Positions 54,062-63,692 are shown, counted from the stretch's first letter. The stretch: 64,000 bases of DNA from Rhizobium rhododendri (GCF_007000325.2 NZ_CP117267.1:2232001-2296000); one strand, 5' to 3'. Numbers and translations are program-made. The notes: generated by a model from the letters alone, not told the origin.

Positions 54062-54973
54062 ATGGACCAGCTTTCCGCCATGCGCGCTTTCGCTCGTGTT
54101 GTCGAAACCGGCAATTTCACGCGCGCAGCCACGACCCTGTCGATGCCGAAGGCGACGGTAACGACACTCATCCAGGGGCTCGAACAGCACCTGCACACGA
54201 AATTGCTGAACCGCACGACCCGCCGTGTCATGGTTACCACCGACGGCGCTCTTTACTACGAGCGCGCGATCCAGATCCTTTCGGAAATCGAGGAGCTCGA
54301 CGGCAGCGTCAGCAATTCGCAAAGCCTGCCGAGCGGCCGGCTGCGAGTCGAAATGGCCGGCGCCTTCGCCGACGAGATCGTTATCCCGGCGCTGTGCGAC
54401 TTCCACCTGCGCTATCCCGATATCCGCATCGACATGGGTGTCGGCGACCGGCTGGTGGATTATCTCGCCGAGAACGTCGACTGCGCCCTGCGCGCCGGCA
54501 CCCCCACGGATCAGTCCCTGATTGCCCGGCGCGTCGGCGAAATTCCGATGGTCACCTGCGCGTCACCGCGTTACCTCGAAAAATTCGGCACGCTTCAGGC
54601 CCCTCAAGACATCGAAACCGGACACTTCGCCGTCAGCTACTTTCGCGCCCAGACGGGAAAGACGATACCGTTCGAGTTCTCCCGTGCCAACGAGACGTTT
54701 GAGATCAGCCCCACCTACATCCTGTCGGTCAATGATAGCAGAAGCTTCTTCAACGCGGCCCTGAGCGGTCTCGGCATCATCCAGGCTCCTGCCTTCATGA
54801 TCCGCGAAGCGTTGGCGGATGGGAAGCTTGTGCGAATGCTTCCTGATTGGCACCGCGACCCCTTGCCCCTGCACATCGTCTATCCGCCGAACCGGCACCT
54901 CAGCAACAAGGTCCGCGTCTTCGTCGACTGGCTGGCAAAGCTGCTGGTCACCTCGCGCATCGGCGATCTCTGA
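54062..54973 (+). CDS. LysR-family transcriptional regulator
   Basis: The 303-residue LysR has the winged helix MDQLSAMRAFARVVETGNFTRAATTLSMPKATVTTLIQGLE and a C-terminal effector domain of the CrgA/DmlR-like subgroup. It is divergent from the hydrolase/RND operon across 171 bp, so it is the obvious candidate regulator of efflux. It is convergent with an AraC gene (18-bp gap). Confidence 0.88.
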   Translation: MDQLSAMRAFARVVETGNFTRAATTLSMPKATVTTLIQGLEQHLHTKLLNRTTRRVMVTTDGALYYERAIQILSEIEELDGSVSNSQSLPSGRLRVEMAGAFADEIVIPALCDFHLRYPDIRIDMGVGDRLVDYLAENVDCALRAGTPTDQSLIARRVGEIPMVTCASPRYLEKFGTLQAPQDIETGHFAVSYFRAQTGKTIPFEFSRANETFEISPTYILSVNDSRSFFNAALSGLGIIQAPAFMIREALADGKLVRMLPDWHRDPLPLHIVYPPNRHLSNKVRVFVDWLAKLLVTSRIGDL

Positions 54974-54991
54974 TGCATGACATCGACAGCC

Positions 54992-55759
54992 TCATCTCCG
55001 GCGCATCTGCGTGGGGCTGCTGCCGGTCAGGCGTCGGAACATGGCAATAAATGCAGACGCGCTGCCATATCCCAGTTCTTGCGCCACCCGGCGCACTGGC
55101 ATGTCGGCTTCGAGCATCGCCAGCGCCGCAACCAGCTTCAATCGCTGCCGCCAGTCGTTGAACGACATTCCAAGCTCGTCCTGGCATCGCCTCGAAAGTG
55201 TCCGCTCGGTTGTTTTCATCATCCGCGCCCATTCTTCGAGGGACCGGCGATCCCCTGGCGACTCCTGCAGGGCAGACAGCACAGGTCCGAGCAACGCATC
55301 GACCGACAGCGGCAGATAGCTTTCGCAGCGCTCCGCCAGCCGTATCTGATCGACTAGCACCTGCGCCAGCCGTAGATCCTCCGTCGTTTGTGGCACGCCG
55401 ACGTCGCGGATCGCAAAGTCCGCCAGTATAGCCTTCAACAGCGGACTGAGGCTGAGCGTCTGCGGAACGGGCGGCAGGTCGGCACACAACTCACGGGCGA
55501 CATACACCGTGACGTAGCGAACGTCATGCCTGATCCACGCTTCATGCAGGGTGTAGGGCGGCAGCCATATGCCGTAATGCGGTGGGGAGAGATAGCGGAC
55601 ACCTTCGATGTCCAGTTCCGCGACGCCGACGAGCGCATAGTTCAGCTCGCCCCACTCCTGGCTCTTGGCCGGAAAGACCGTACCTCCAACGTAACTCTCG
55701 GTTCGGAAGGAGACCGGGGCTGGCGGCTCTCCGTCAAGGCGTGGGGATCGAAGGGACAT
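54992..55759 (-). CDS. AraC-family transcriptional regulator
   Basis: The 255-residue protein has a cupin-like N-terminal domain (about 20-105, LSPPHYGIWLPPYTLHEAWI) and two AraC helix-turn-helix motifs at the C terminus (SLEEWARMMKTTERTLSRRCQDELG; PVRRVAQELGYGSASAFIAMFRRLTGSSP). It is divergent from the EamA transporter at 55870 (110 bp between starts) and likely regulates it. Confidence 0.9.
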   Translation of the reverse strand: MSLRSPRLDGEPPAPVSFRTESYVGGTVFPAKSQEWGELNYALVGVAELDIEGVRYLSPPHYGIWLPPYTLHEAWIRHDVRYVTVYVARELCADLPPVPQTLSLSPLLKAILADFAIRDVGVPQTTEDLRLAQVLVDQIRLAERCESYLPLSVDALLGPVLSALQESPGDRRSLEEWARMMKTTERTLSRRCQDELGMSFNDWRQRLKLVAALAMLEADMPVRRVAQELGYGSASAFIAMFRRLTGSSPTQMRRR

Positions 55760-55869
55760 GGCGGCATTCCGGGATTGGCTTTCTGGAATTCGCTATATAC
55801 CACTAATCGGACAACCGCTAAACACATCCCTGCAGCAGACATCTCCATTATCATTCTGCGGGAATATCC

Positions 55870-56826
55870 ATGGCCGACGGAAAATCCATCGAGACAGCCA
55901 CGCCGCTGACCCCGGCTTCGGCCTTCGCGCCGTTTGCGACCGTGCTGATCTGGTCCGGCAACGTCATTGTCACGGAGGCGGCATTCGGCGTCATCGCTCC
56001 GGGATCGATCGCGTTTTATCGCTGGCTGATCGCTTTCCTCGTCCTGCTGCCCTTTGTCGCCAAGGCAGCCTGGCAACAGCGAGCCGTCGCGGCGCGTCAC
56101 TGGTTGCAACTGGCAGTGCTAGGAGCGCTTGGCATGGTCGTCTACCAGAGCCTTGCCTATGAGGCGGCGAAGACCACGACCGCCGTCAATATGGGCGTTA
56201 TGCTGGCACTGATGCCGCTGATGTCGGCGCTGCTTGCAAGCCTGCTTGCCGCGGAAAGACTATCGTTCAACCGTCTCGCCGGCGGCGCCGTATCGCTCGC
56301 CGGCCTCGTCTACCTCACGTCGCACGGCCATCCCGCCACGCTCCTGACCGGTGGATTTCACCTCGGCGATGGCCTGATGCTGATCGCGATTGCGGCAAAC
56401 TCGCTCTACGGCGTCCTGCTGAAGCGCTGGACCATTCCGCTGTCGCTCTGGCTGCAGCTGTTCTGGCAGATCGCCTTTGCGACCTTGATGCTGGTTCCCG
56501 TCTGGCTGATGGGGACGATTTCGCCGATCACGACGGCAAACCTGCCGCTCATCCTCTACGCCGCCATCCCCACCTCCCTGATTGCGCCACTCTACTGGAT
56601 GACGGCGATCCGCAGGCTCGGTGCCGCCCGCACCGCCCTCTTCATCAACCTGCTCCCGGTCGTCGTCGCCATTCTTGCTTGGGCTATTCTCAAGGAGGAG
56701 TTGCACGCCTACCACGCCATCGGCGGTGCACTTGCGCTGGCCGGCGTTGGCATCGGCCTTCGCCAGCGCAAACCCTCTCGCATAATGGCAAAAGCCGTCA
56801 CCAACCCTGTTCAACACAGGTCGTGA
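55870..56826 (+). CDS. EamA/DMT family transporter
   Basis: The 318-residue protein has ten helices in two EamA repeats (TVLIWSGNVIVTEAAFGVIAPGSIAFYRW opens the first; GDGLMLIAIAANSLYGVLLKRW the second). Such proteins export amino acids, metabolites or drugs. It is divergent from an AraC regulator. Downstream is a 475-bp gap that holds a structured RNA locus. Unlike the frameshifted EamA gene at 34354-35249, this one is intact. Confidence 0.88.
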   Translation: MADGKSIETATPLTPASAFAPFATVLIWSGNVIVTEAAFGVIAPGSIAFYRWLIAFLVLLPFVAKAAWQQRAVAARHWLQLAVLGALGMVVYQSLAYEAAKTTTAVNMGVMLALMPLMSALLASLLAAERLSFNRLAGGAVSLAGLVYLTSHGHPATLLTGGFHLGDGLMLIAIAANSLYGVLLKRWTIPLSLWLQLFWQIAFATLMLVPVWLMGTISPITTANLPLILYAAIPTSLIAPLYWMTAIRRLGAARTALFINLLPVVVAILAWAILKEELHAYHAIGGALALAGVGIGLRQRKPSRIMAKAVTNPVQHRS

Positions 56827-56875
56827 TCTTCCACCAAATACAATCTTAAGGCGATTTTTCTATCTTACTCATCCA

Positions 56876-57080
56876 CTTCGACTATGACTGATAGAGTCGG
56901 TAGCGAAAGCAGCAGGCACCGTGGCCAGCGGTGCATCGAGGAAGACGGGCCTCCTCGACCCAGGCGAGGGCCTCGTTACTGAAAACGGAGGTGATCTATG
57001 TGGTACATACCGCTTAGTTTCACGTTTGTGGTAAGAAAAACCCGCACAGGCTGGTCAATGACCGTGCGGGTTAACTTTTT
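56876..57080 (+). ncRNA. Candidate structured small RNA with intrinsic terminator
   Basis: Stem-loops follow each other: CGACT/AGTCG (from 56879), GCACCG/CGGTGC (about 56916-56934), CGAGGA/TCCTCG (about 56936-56957) and GGC-GAG-GCC (about 56964-56973). Then come a Shine-Dalgarno GGAGGTGAT, a 29-codon ORF and an intrinsic terminator. The boundaries are estimated from structure and no promoter is certain. It could be an independent small RNA, a dual-function RNA, or an attenuating leader for the aminotransferase gene at 57302. I do not recognise the family. Confidence 0.55.
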
Positions 57081-57087
57081 ATCATAA
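56998..57087 (+). CDS. Putative 29-aa small protein with a terminator inside its ORF
   Basis: ATG at 56998 follows GGAGGTGATCT, which pairs almost perfectly with the 3' end of 16S rRNA. The peptide begins MWYIPLSFTFVVRKTRTGW and ends VRVNFLS; it is short, hydrophobic then basic. The terminator hairpin (57039-57072) lies inside the ORF and its T-tract (57076-57080) comes before the stop TAA at 57085-57087, so a terminated transcript would lack a stop codon. Coding is inferred only from the ribosome-binding site and open frame. Confidence 0.45.
   Translation: MWYIPLSFTFVVRKTRTGWSMTVRVNFLS
57039..57080 (+). terminator. Intrinsic terminator of the small RNA/sORF locus
   Basis: AACCCGCAC (57039-57047) pairs perfectly with GTGCGGGTT (57064-57072), with an inner GGTC/GACC pair, followed by AACTTTTT. 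It is one of the strongest terminators in the window. Confidence 0.88.
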
Positions 57088-57301
57088 AAAAATGGTGGGT
57101 GGAGTTAGCGCTCCATCCACCGCTCCAAGATATGTCGAACCAACCAATTTTGCAAGTACAGTATCAAGCTCACCGAGCCGATCCCAAGACCACCCTCGAA
57201 TTTAGTTGAACTATAAAATATCTCGTGATCATATGCTTGCGAGACGGCAGGGGACCCCGCCTCAAGCCGACCAAACGAAACGGCGCCCCCGCGAGACACC
57301 C

Positions 57302-58582
57302 ATGAACGCTGCAGCTTCCGACACGACGTTTACCGGCGAAAACGGCTTTCCGGTCGAGGAGCTGCGCGGCATGTTTCCGGCACTGCAGAAGGCCGGCGAT
57401 TTTGTCTTTCTCGACAATGCCGGTGGCGCGCAGGTGCCGCAGGCTGTTGTCGACGCAGTTGCAAACCACCTCATCGACTTCAACGTCCAGCGCATGGCCA
57501 AATACCAGCACAGCCAAGGTGTCGACCGTAATCTCGATGAGGCACGCGTGACCGTTGGCTTGCTCGTCAACGCCTACCGACCGGAAGAAATCTCCTTCGG
57601 CCTAAACGCCACATCTTTCATCCGGCTCGTTAGCCTTGGCATTGCAAGGATGCTGGAGACACGCAACGAGATCATCGTCACCGACATGGACCATGACGCA
57701 AACATCGCCACCTGGATGGCGCTGGAGGCCGATGGCGCTAGGATCGTCTGGTGGCACATGCGCGAAGACGGTACGCTGCATACGGATGATCTGAAGCCGC
57801 TGCTCTCGGAGCGCACCCGCCTCGTCGCCTGCACCGTCACGGCCCATTCGATCGGCACCATCGTCGATGTCAAGACGGTCGGGCAGTTGGCTCATGCCGC
57901 CGGCGCAGAAGTCTTTCTCGATAGCGTCCACTACGGCCCGCACAGCCTGATCGATGTGCAGAACTGGAACTGCGACTATCTCGTCTGCTCCGGCTACAAG
58001 AATTTTTCGCCGCACATGGGGTTCCTGTGGGGCCGCTACGATGCGCTGGTGAAGCTGCCGACGTTCAAGGAAGACTTCATTCCGGATGTCCCGCCCTACA
58101 AGATCGAGGTCGGCACCTTCGCCTACGAGAACGTGGCCGGCATGAACGCTGCCGTCAAATATCTAGAAACCCTCGGCCGCCGCTTCCTGTCCGCCGGAGA
58201 ACACTCCCGACGCGCTGCCATAGCCGCCGCCATGGGCGCCATCCGCGCCTATGAAACGACCCTGTCGCGCGAATTGCTGGCAATCCTCAAGCGTCACGGC
58301 GCAGTGATCTACGGCATCTCCGACGAGACCAACATTGCCGGTCGCGTGCCGACAATATGCTTCAACATCCCCGGCATCACGCCCCAGCAGATTGCCAGTG
58401 AAATGGGCGAAGCCGGCATCGGCCTGCGCGACGGCCACATGTTCGCCCCGCGTCTGATGAGACGTCTCGGGCTGACCATGGAACAGGGCGCGCTCAGGAT
58501 TTCCATGGTGCACTACAACACCCTGGCGGAAGCCGCCCGCTTCGACCTAGTCCTCGGCAACATCATCGCCCGCCATCGGTGA
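57302..58582 (+). CDS. Class V aminotransferase (cysteine desulfurase-like, PLP)
   Basis: The 426-residue PLP enzyme has the class V pattern: [20 protein letters not shown] near the N terminus, the PLP contacts [19 protein letters not shown] and [10 protein letters not shown], and the Schiff-base lysine in [12 protein letters not shown]. No catalytic cysteine loop of true desulfurases is obvious, so the reaction may be another beta-elimination or transamination. ATG 57302 is chosen; an in-frame ATG at 57206 adds 32 basic residues. It follows the small RNA terminator by about 220 bp. Confidence 0.82.
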   Translation: MNAAASDTTFTGENGFPVEELRGMFPALQKAGDFVFLDNAGGAQVPQAVVDAVANHLIDFNVQRMAKYQHSQGVDRNLDEARVTVGLLVNAYRPEEISFGLNATSFIRLVSLGIARMLETRNEIIVTDMDHDANIATWMALEADGARIVWWHMREDGTLHTDDLKPLLSERTRLVACTVTAHSIGTIVDVKTVGQLAHAAGAEVFLDSVHYGPHSLIDVQNWNCDYLVCSGYKNFSPHMGFLWGRYDALVKLPTFKEDFIPDVPPYKIEVGTFAYENVAGMNAAVKYLETLGRRFLSAGEHSRRAAIAAAMGAIRAYETTLSRELLAILKRHGAVIYGISDETNIAGRVPTICFNIPGITPQQIASEMGEAGIGLRDGHMFAPRLMRRLGLTMEQGALRISMVHYNTLAEAARFDLVLGNIIARHR

Positions 58583-58591
58583 AATGCATTC

Positions 58592-59683
58592 TCACATCCG
58601 ATACCCCGCCTGCTGCAGGATCGGCAGCACGCGGTCGCAGAAATATGGCAGTTCCTGCGTGTAGTTGACGAAGGAAAGGGCTATGCCGGCATAGCCTTTT
58701 TCGCTGATCTCGATCATTTCAGCGGCGATGCTCTCCGGCGTCCCGATCAGCGGATAGCTTCCGGCACCACCTGCAAAGCGCTGGCGATAGCGGTCATAGG
58801 CTCCGGCATCATGCGATTGTGAGAACTCCTTCTTGCCTGCCATATGGGCATCGACCGCCTCGTGATCGGCCATGGTGACGGCGTAGCGCACGTAATAATC
58901 CTGCGCTTCCTGCCGGCTCTCGCGGCAGACGACATGGCAGACGGTGTAGACGCCTACATCCCGGCCTTTGGCCTCCGCCCGCTCGCGGATATCGGCAACC
59001 GGCTTTCCGGCATCCGCCATCTCCGTGAACGTGGTGAACAGGTAATCGCAATGGGCTGCGGCGAAATCCCGACCCGGACCGCCGAATGCTGCATTCATGG
59101 TCACCGGGCGAGGCATCTGCAGGCTCGCCGGCCGGCTGACTGCATCCTTCAGGCTGTAGTAGACACCGTTGAAATCGAAGGGCTGATCGGGGCCGTAGGC
59201 GCGCTCGACAATATCGAGCCACTCGGCTGCCTGATCATAGCCCTTCTCGACCAGGGGCGTGCCGAACATGCCGAATTCCTTCGGGTTCCAGCCGCAGACG
59301 ATGTTGAGGCCTGCCCTGCCGCAGCTGACATGGTCGACCGTCGCCAGCGATTTTGCGGCGTAGAGCGGATGAACGAGTGGCACGTGGACTGTCATGAACA
59401 GGCCGATCTGCTTGGTCGAGGCGGCGAGCGCGGCTGCCCAGGTGAAAGTCTCGAACGACCATTCGCGCACCCTGTTGCGGCCACCGAAACCGCGCCAGCG
59501 GGCAATCGGCAGCAGGAATTCCAGCCCGGCGCGGTCGGCGATCTTTGCCGCAGCAAGATTGTCCTCCCAGCTTGCCGTCCACCGCTCCGGCACATCGGTG
59601 ATCGCCAGCCCACCATCGGCATTGGTCGAAAACACGCCAAGCTTCAGCTTGTTCGGCCCCTTGAGCGGATGCTGCTTGATCAT
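58592..59683 (-). CDS. LLM-class flavin-dependent monooxygenase (RutA-like)
   Basis: The 363-residue protein is a luciferase-fold flavin monooxygenase (KLGVFSTNADGGLAIT, ARWRGFGGRNRVREWSFETFTWAAALAA, RAGLNIVCGWNPKEFGMFG) most like RutA and related oxygenases that open pyrimidine or heterocyclic rings with FMNH2 and oxygen. A partner reductase is needed; one candidate is at 33629. It is convergent with the class V aminotransferase (9-bp gap) and divergent from the aldolase. Confidence 0.86.
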   Translation of the reverse strand: MIKQHPLKGPNKLKLGVFSTNADGGLAITDVPERWTASWEDNLAAAKIADRAGLEFLLPIARWRGFGGRNRVREWSFETFTWAAALAASTKQIGLFMTVHVPLVHPLYAAKSLATVDHVSCGRAGLNIVCGWNPKEFGMFGTPLVEKGYDQAAEWLDIVERAYGPDQPFDFNGVYYSLKDAVSRPASLQMPRPVTMNAAFGGPGRDFAAAHCDYLFTTFTEMADAGKPVADIRERAEAKGRDVGVYTVCHVVCRESRQEAQDYYVRYAVTMADHEAVDAHMAGKKEFSQSHDAGAYDRYRQRFAGGAGSYPLIGTPESIAAEMIEISEKGYAGIALSFVNYTQELPYFCDRVLPILQQAGYRM

Positions 59684-59817
59684 GGTTTCTCCCTCACCTT
59701 TCCAGTCAGGCTACGTGCAGGATAAAATATTTCAAGCCTAAAATAGATTTCGCTTTCGCAGACTTTGCGTTTAGGTTTATCGGTGAACAAACCAATGCCG
59801 CCATCCGGGGATCCACC

Positions 59818-60579
59818 ATGACCAGTTTTCGCCAGCGCTGCCTCGACCGCGCTCCGCTGATCGGCACGTTCTCGGCCATCCCCCACCCTGTCGCCGTCGA
59901 AGTCGTGGCAATGGCAGGCGTCGATTTTCTCTGCATCGACTGGGAGCACGCGCAGATCAGTCGCGAGCGCATCGAGGATCTCATCCGCGCCGCCGACGTG
60001 CATCGCGTGCCTGCAATTGTCCGGGTGCCCGGCCATGCGCCGGAATCCATCGCCGCCGTTCTCGATGCTGGAGCAGCCGGCGTGCTGGTGCCGCGCATCT
60101 CCAATGCCGCAGAGGCCACGGCCGCAGTGATGGCAACGCGGTACCCGCCGGTCGGCGAGCGAGGCGTCGGCCCAGGTCGAGCCGCAGCCTACGGCTATCG
60201 CATCCCGGACTACCTCGCGACAGCCAATGAATCCCTCGTTCTCGCCATCCAGGTCGAGACGGCTGAAGGCCTTGCCAACATCGCGGAGATCGCGGCCGTC
60301 GAGGGTGTCGATGTCATTTTCATCGGCCCCGGCGACCTGTCGGTGTCGATCGATGCACTCGGGCCAGATGGCAAGGACAGGCTCGACAAGGCCATTCATG
60401 CCATCACGGAAACGGCGCTTGCAGCCGGCCGGACTGTCGGCATTTTCCGTCCTTCGACATTCGATATCGCGACCTGGTCGGCGGCCGGCATCAGTTTCTT
60501 CCTGCTGGCCAGCGACACAATGTTTCTTGGAGCCGCCATGGCGGAAAACGCTGCAAAAGCGCGCAATTCTTGCGCTTAG
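59818..60579 (+). CDS. HpcH/HpaI family aldolase
   Basis: The 253-residue TIM-barrel class II aldolase has FLCIDWEHAQISRERIEDLIRA (base His), RVPGHAPESIAAVLDAGAAGVLVPRI and VETAEGLANIAEIAAVEGVDVIFIGPGDLS (metal ligands Glu and Asp). Such enzymes cleave 2-keto-4-hydroxy acids to pyruvate and an aldehyde. It is divergent from the LLM monooxygenase and upstream of an aminotransferase, suggesting a carbon-skeleton breakdown route. Confidence 0.88.
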   Translation: MTSFRQRCLDRAPLIGTFSAIPHPVAVEVVAMAGVDFLCIDWEHAQISRERIEDLIRAADVHRVPAIVRVPGHAPESIAAVLDAGAAGVLVPRISNAAEATAAVMATRYPPVGERGVGPGRAAAYGYRIPDYLATANESLVLAIQVETAEGLANIAEIAAVEGVDVIFIGPGDLSVSIDALGPDGKDRLDKAIHAITETALAAGRTVGIFRPSTFDIATWSAAGISFFLLASDTMFLGAAMAENAAKARNSCA

Positions 60580-60731
60580 CAACAACCGATATTTAAGTTA
60601 GCAACATCAACGACTTGAAGCCAATTTTCAAACGTCAGAAATATGCTTTTTCCAGAGACTTTTTAAGCTTCAAATTTTTTTCTTGAAATGCCCTTCGTTT
60701 TGGATAACCATTCGAAATCAAGGGGTGATCC

Positions 60732-61988
60732 ATGCGTCTTCCGAAACTATCGGCGACGTTCCGACATCTGAATTTCAAGGAAAAGACCGTGCCTTTACGA
60801 GCATCACCCGCAGCCGACAACGACCATTACGCTTTCGACGGCATCCGCGCCCAGATCCGCGACCTGCACACCGAGAATATTGCCGAGCTCGCCATGCGTG
60901 CACGCGAACTCGGAGATGTGATCCCGCTCTGGTACGGCGAAGGCGACATGGTAACGCCGGCTTTCATCCGCGATGCCGCCAAGCAGGCACTCGATGACGG
61001 CGCCACTTTCTACATCCCCAATATGCGCGGCTCCGGTCCGCTCAACGAAGCCCTTTCGGCCTATCAGTCGCGGCTGCACGACCGCGACATTCCGATCCAG
61101 CGTACGACGATCACGCCAGGCGGCATGCAAGCGCTTTATCTCGCCCTCCAGCTGCTGGTCGATGTCGGCAGCAATGTCGTCTACGTCGCGCCGCAGTGGC
61201 CGAACATTCACAATGCCATCCACCTGATCGGCGGCGAGCCCCGGCCGGTGCCGCTCGACTTCGACACCGACTGGCACCTCGATCTCGACAAGCTGTTTGC
61301 CCGCTGCGACGCCCGCACCCGGGCAATCTGCCTGTCGACACCCTCCAATCCGACCGGCTGGACGGCTTCGCACGACGAGATGAAGGCGCTGCTCGAGTTC
61401 AGCCGCCGGACCGGCATCTGGATCATCTCCGACGAGGTCTATGCGCGGCTCTATTTCGAAGGGATCGTTGCACCCTCGATCCTCCAGGTTGCCGATGACG
61501 GCGACCGGGTGATCTCGGTGAACAGCTTTTCAAAAGCCTGGGCGATGACCGGCTGGCGCATTGGCTGGCTCACCCACCCGTCCGGCGTCGCCGACCAGCT
61601 GGCGGCGATGACGCAATATATCAACAGCGGCACGGCCGGTATGATCCAGGCTGGAGCACTGGCTGCCGTCAGGGATGGCGAGCCGCTGGTCGAGGATGTC
61701 AGGCAGAAGATCAAGGCCGGCCTCGACCTCGCCTACGAGAAACTTCCGCAGATTCCGGGCATCGTCCTGCCGGTAAAACCGCGCGGCGGCATGTATGCGT
61801 TCTTCGCGCTCGAAGGCGAAAGCGATGCCCGCGCTGCCTGCACCCGCATCCTGGAGACCTCGCGCGTCGGCCTGGCCCCGGGCTATCTCTTCGGAGACAG
61901 CTCCCGCGCCTTCCTGCGCATGTGCATCTTCCGCGACATCGAACAGATCCGCACTGCGCTCGACCGCATGGTTGGCGCCATGACATGA
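60732..61988 (+). CDS. Class I/II aminotransferase
   Basis: The 418-residue PLP enzyme shows WYGEGDMVTPAFIRDAAKQAL, the PLP-binding STPSNPTGW and DEVYARLYF, and the Schiff-base lysine in NSFSKAWAMTGWRIGW. ATG 60732 follows GGGGTGATC; a GTG at 60789, preceded by AAGGAAAAG, would shorten the protein by 19 residues and cannot be excluded. It lies upstream of an amino-acid ABC uptake system, so it probably deaminates the imported amino acid. Confidence 0.88.
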   Translation: MRLPKLSATFRHLNFKEKTVPLRASPAADNDHYAFDGIRAQIRDLHTENIAELAMRARELGDVIPLWYGEGDMVTPAFIRDAAKQALDDGATFYIPNMRGSGPLNEALSAYQSRLHDRDIPIQRTTITPGGMQALYLALQLLVDVGSNVVYVAPQWPNIHNAIHLIGGEPRPVPLDFDTDWHLDLDKLFARCDARTRAICLSTPSNPTGWTASHDEMKALLEFSRRTGIWIISDEVYARLYFEGIVAPSILQVADDGDRVISVNSFSKAWAMTGWRIGWLTHPSGVADQLAAMTQYINSGTAGMIQAGALAAVRDGEPLVEDVRQKIKAGLDLAYEKLPQIPGIVLPVKPRGGMYAFFALEGESDARAACTRILETSRVGLAPGYLFGDSSRAFLRMCIFRDIEQIRTALDRMVGAMT

Positions 61989-62069
61989 CGGCCAGCCCTT
62001 AAGGGCCGCGCCGATGCTACCCGCGTGGGCCAACGATGCCCACGGGTCCATAACCAGAGGGAAACAGAC

Positions 62070-62867
62070 ATGAGCCTTACGCGTCGTAATCTATTGGTGC
62101 TCGCCGCCGCCATCAGCCTTGCCGGCGGGTCGTCCATTGCCCATGCGGCAGAGACGTTGAACGTCGGTTCCTACCCGAGCAACCCGCCGTTTGAGTACAA
62201 GACGGACTCGGGCGCCTTCGAGGGCTTCGAGGTCGACATCGTCAAGGAAGCCGCCAAGCGCGCCGGAATGACCCCCGAAATCGCCGACTATGGCTTCCAG
62301 GCGCTGTTCGCCGGAACCTCGTCCAAGCGCATCGACGTTGCGATCTCGTCGATCACCATCACGCCGGAGCGGCTGAAGTCGCAGTCCTTCACCCAGCCCT
62401 ACTACGATTCCGACATGGGCATCGCCGCCAAGGCCGACAGCGCCATCAAGGGCATTGCCGATCTCAAGGGCAAGACCATCGGCGTGCTGTCCGGCTCGAC
62501 CGGCGCTAAATGGGTCGACGAGCATAAGGCCGCAGATGGCTTTGCAGACGTCAAGGGCTACAATGCCCAGCAGGAAATGTTCCTCGATCTCGGCGCCGGC
62601 CGGGTCCATGCCGTGGTCAGCGACGTGCCCGGCATGGAATACCTGTTCGTCAAGATGAAAGGCTTCGCCGTAAAGGAGCGCATCAAGACAGGCGAACAGT
62701 ACGGCCTGATGATGACGAAGGATTCCCCACTGCTCAACAAGCTCAACGATGCCCTGACAGCGATGAAAAAAGACGGCACCTTGCAGGCGATCCACAAGAA
62801 GTGGTTTGGCAGCGATGCACCGGCTGGCTCCTCCACCGTCGTCGAAATGCCGATCCCCAAGGCTTGA
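62070..62867 (+). CDS. Polar amino-acid ABC transporter substrate-binding protein
   Basis: The 265-residue protein has a signal peptide with a twin-arginine-like start (MSLTRRNLLVLAAAISLAGG, cut after AHA) and the family-3 solute-binding fold (LNVGSYPSNPPFEYKTDSGAFEGFEVDIVKEAAKRAG; DLKGKTIGVLSGSTGAKW). It follows the aminotransferase by about 80 bp and precedes a permease, so it belongs to an uptake system for an amino acid or opine-like compound. The start at 62070 is chosen because upstream in-frame codons precede the signal peptide. Confidence 0.9.
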   Translation: MSLTRRNLLVLAAAISLAGGSSIAHAAETLNVGSYPSNPPFEYKTDSGAFEGFEVDIVKEAAKRAGMTPEIADYGFQALFAGTSSKRIDVAISSITITPERLKSQSFTQPYYDSDMGIAAKADSAIKGIADLKGKTIGVLSGSTGAKWVDEHKAADGFADVKGYNAQQEMFLDLGAGRVHAVVSDVPGMEYLFVKMKGFAVKERIKTGEQYGLMMTKDSPLLNKLNDALTAMKKDGTLQAIHKKWFGSDAPAGSSTVVEMPIPKA

Positions 62868-62956
62868 TCGAACCATAAACTGCCATGATCCATGCCGGTC
62901 GCCCCGAAGCCGGCATGGATGTGACGGACTGAACGCTTGCAAGACCGGTGGATACC

Positions 62957-63631
62957 ATGTCGCTCGTCGAGACCTTCTTCAACTACGACGTCCTGATGTC
63001 GTCCATACCGGCCCTGCTGCGGGGATTGTGGAACACCATCCTGCTCGGCATGATGAGCATCCTCATCGGCGTTCCCTTCGGCCTCGTCATCAGCCTGGTC
63101 AGGCTCTATGCGCCGAAACCATTCCGGCTGCTCGCTGTTGGCTATATCGACATCCTGCGGGCGACGCCCGTCCTCGTCGTCCTCATCCTGATCTATTATG
63201 CCCTGCCGTTCCTTGGCATCAGGCTAACGTCCTGGGCATCGGCCGTCATCGCCTTTTCCATCGTCATGGCCGCCTACTCCGCCGAGGTATTCCGATCCGG
63301 CATCGAGAGCGTCGCGAGGGGCCAGTTCGAGGCAGCCTCAGCCCTCGGCCTGCCGTTCATCGTCACGCTCTACAAGGTGGTCCTGCCGCAGGCGATCCGC
63401 ATCGTCATTCCGCCGATGACCAGCAATTGCGTATCGATGTTCAAGGATACCTCGCTCGCCTCGACCGTCGCCCTGCCGGAACTGTTGAAGGAAGCGCAGG
63501 ACGCCCAGGCCCTCTACGCCAACCCCTCGCCCCTGATCGGCGCAGCACTCGTCTACATCATCCTGCTATGGCCAATGGTGCGACTGGTGAGCATGCTGGA
63601 AAAGCGCTTCAAGACCGAAAAGGCCCATTGA
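62957..63631 (+). CDS. Polar amino-acid ABC transporter permease
   Basis: The 224-residue HisM/GlnP-type permease has five helices and the EAA loop (GQFEAASALGLPFIVTLYKVVLPQAIRIVIPP). ATG 62957 is supported by GGTGG at six bases; GTG 62948 is also in frame. It partners the preceding binding protein. No ATPase gene follows: the next gene is convergent, so the ATPase must be encoded elsewhere or be shared. Confidence 0.9.
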   Translation: MSLVETFFNYDVLMSSIPALLRGLWNTILLGMMSILIGVPFGLVISLVRLYAPKPFRLLAVGYIDILRATPVLVVLILIYYALPFLGIRLTSWASAVIAFSIVMAAYSAEVFRSGIESVARGQFEAASALGLPFIVTLYKVVLPQAIRIVIPPMTSNCVSMFKDTSLASTVALPELLKEAQDAQALYANPSPLIGAALVYIILLWPMVRLVSMLEKRFKTEKAH

Positions 63632-63692
63632 AGTCTGCGGTTGCCTGGACGGCAGACGTAGTCTCTTGGACAGCACCGGCAGCAATCATTGC

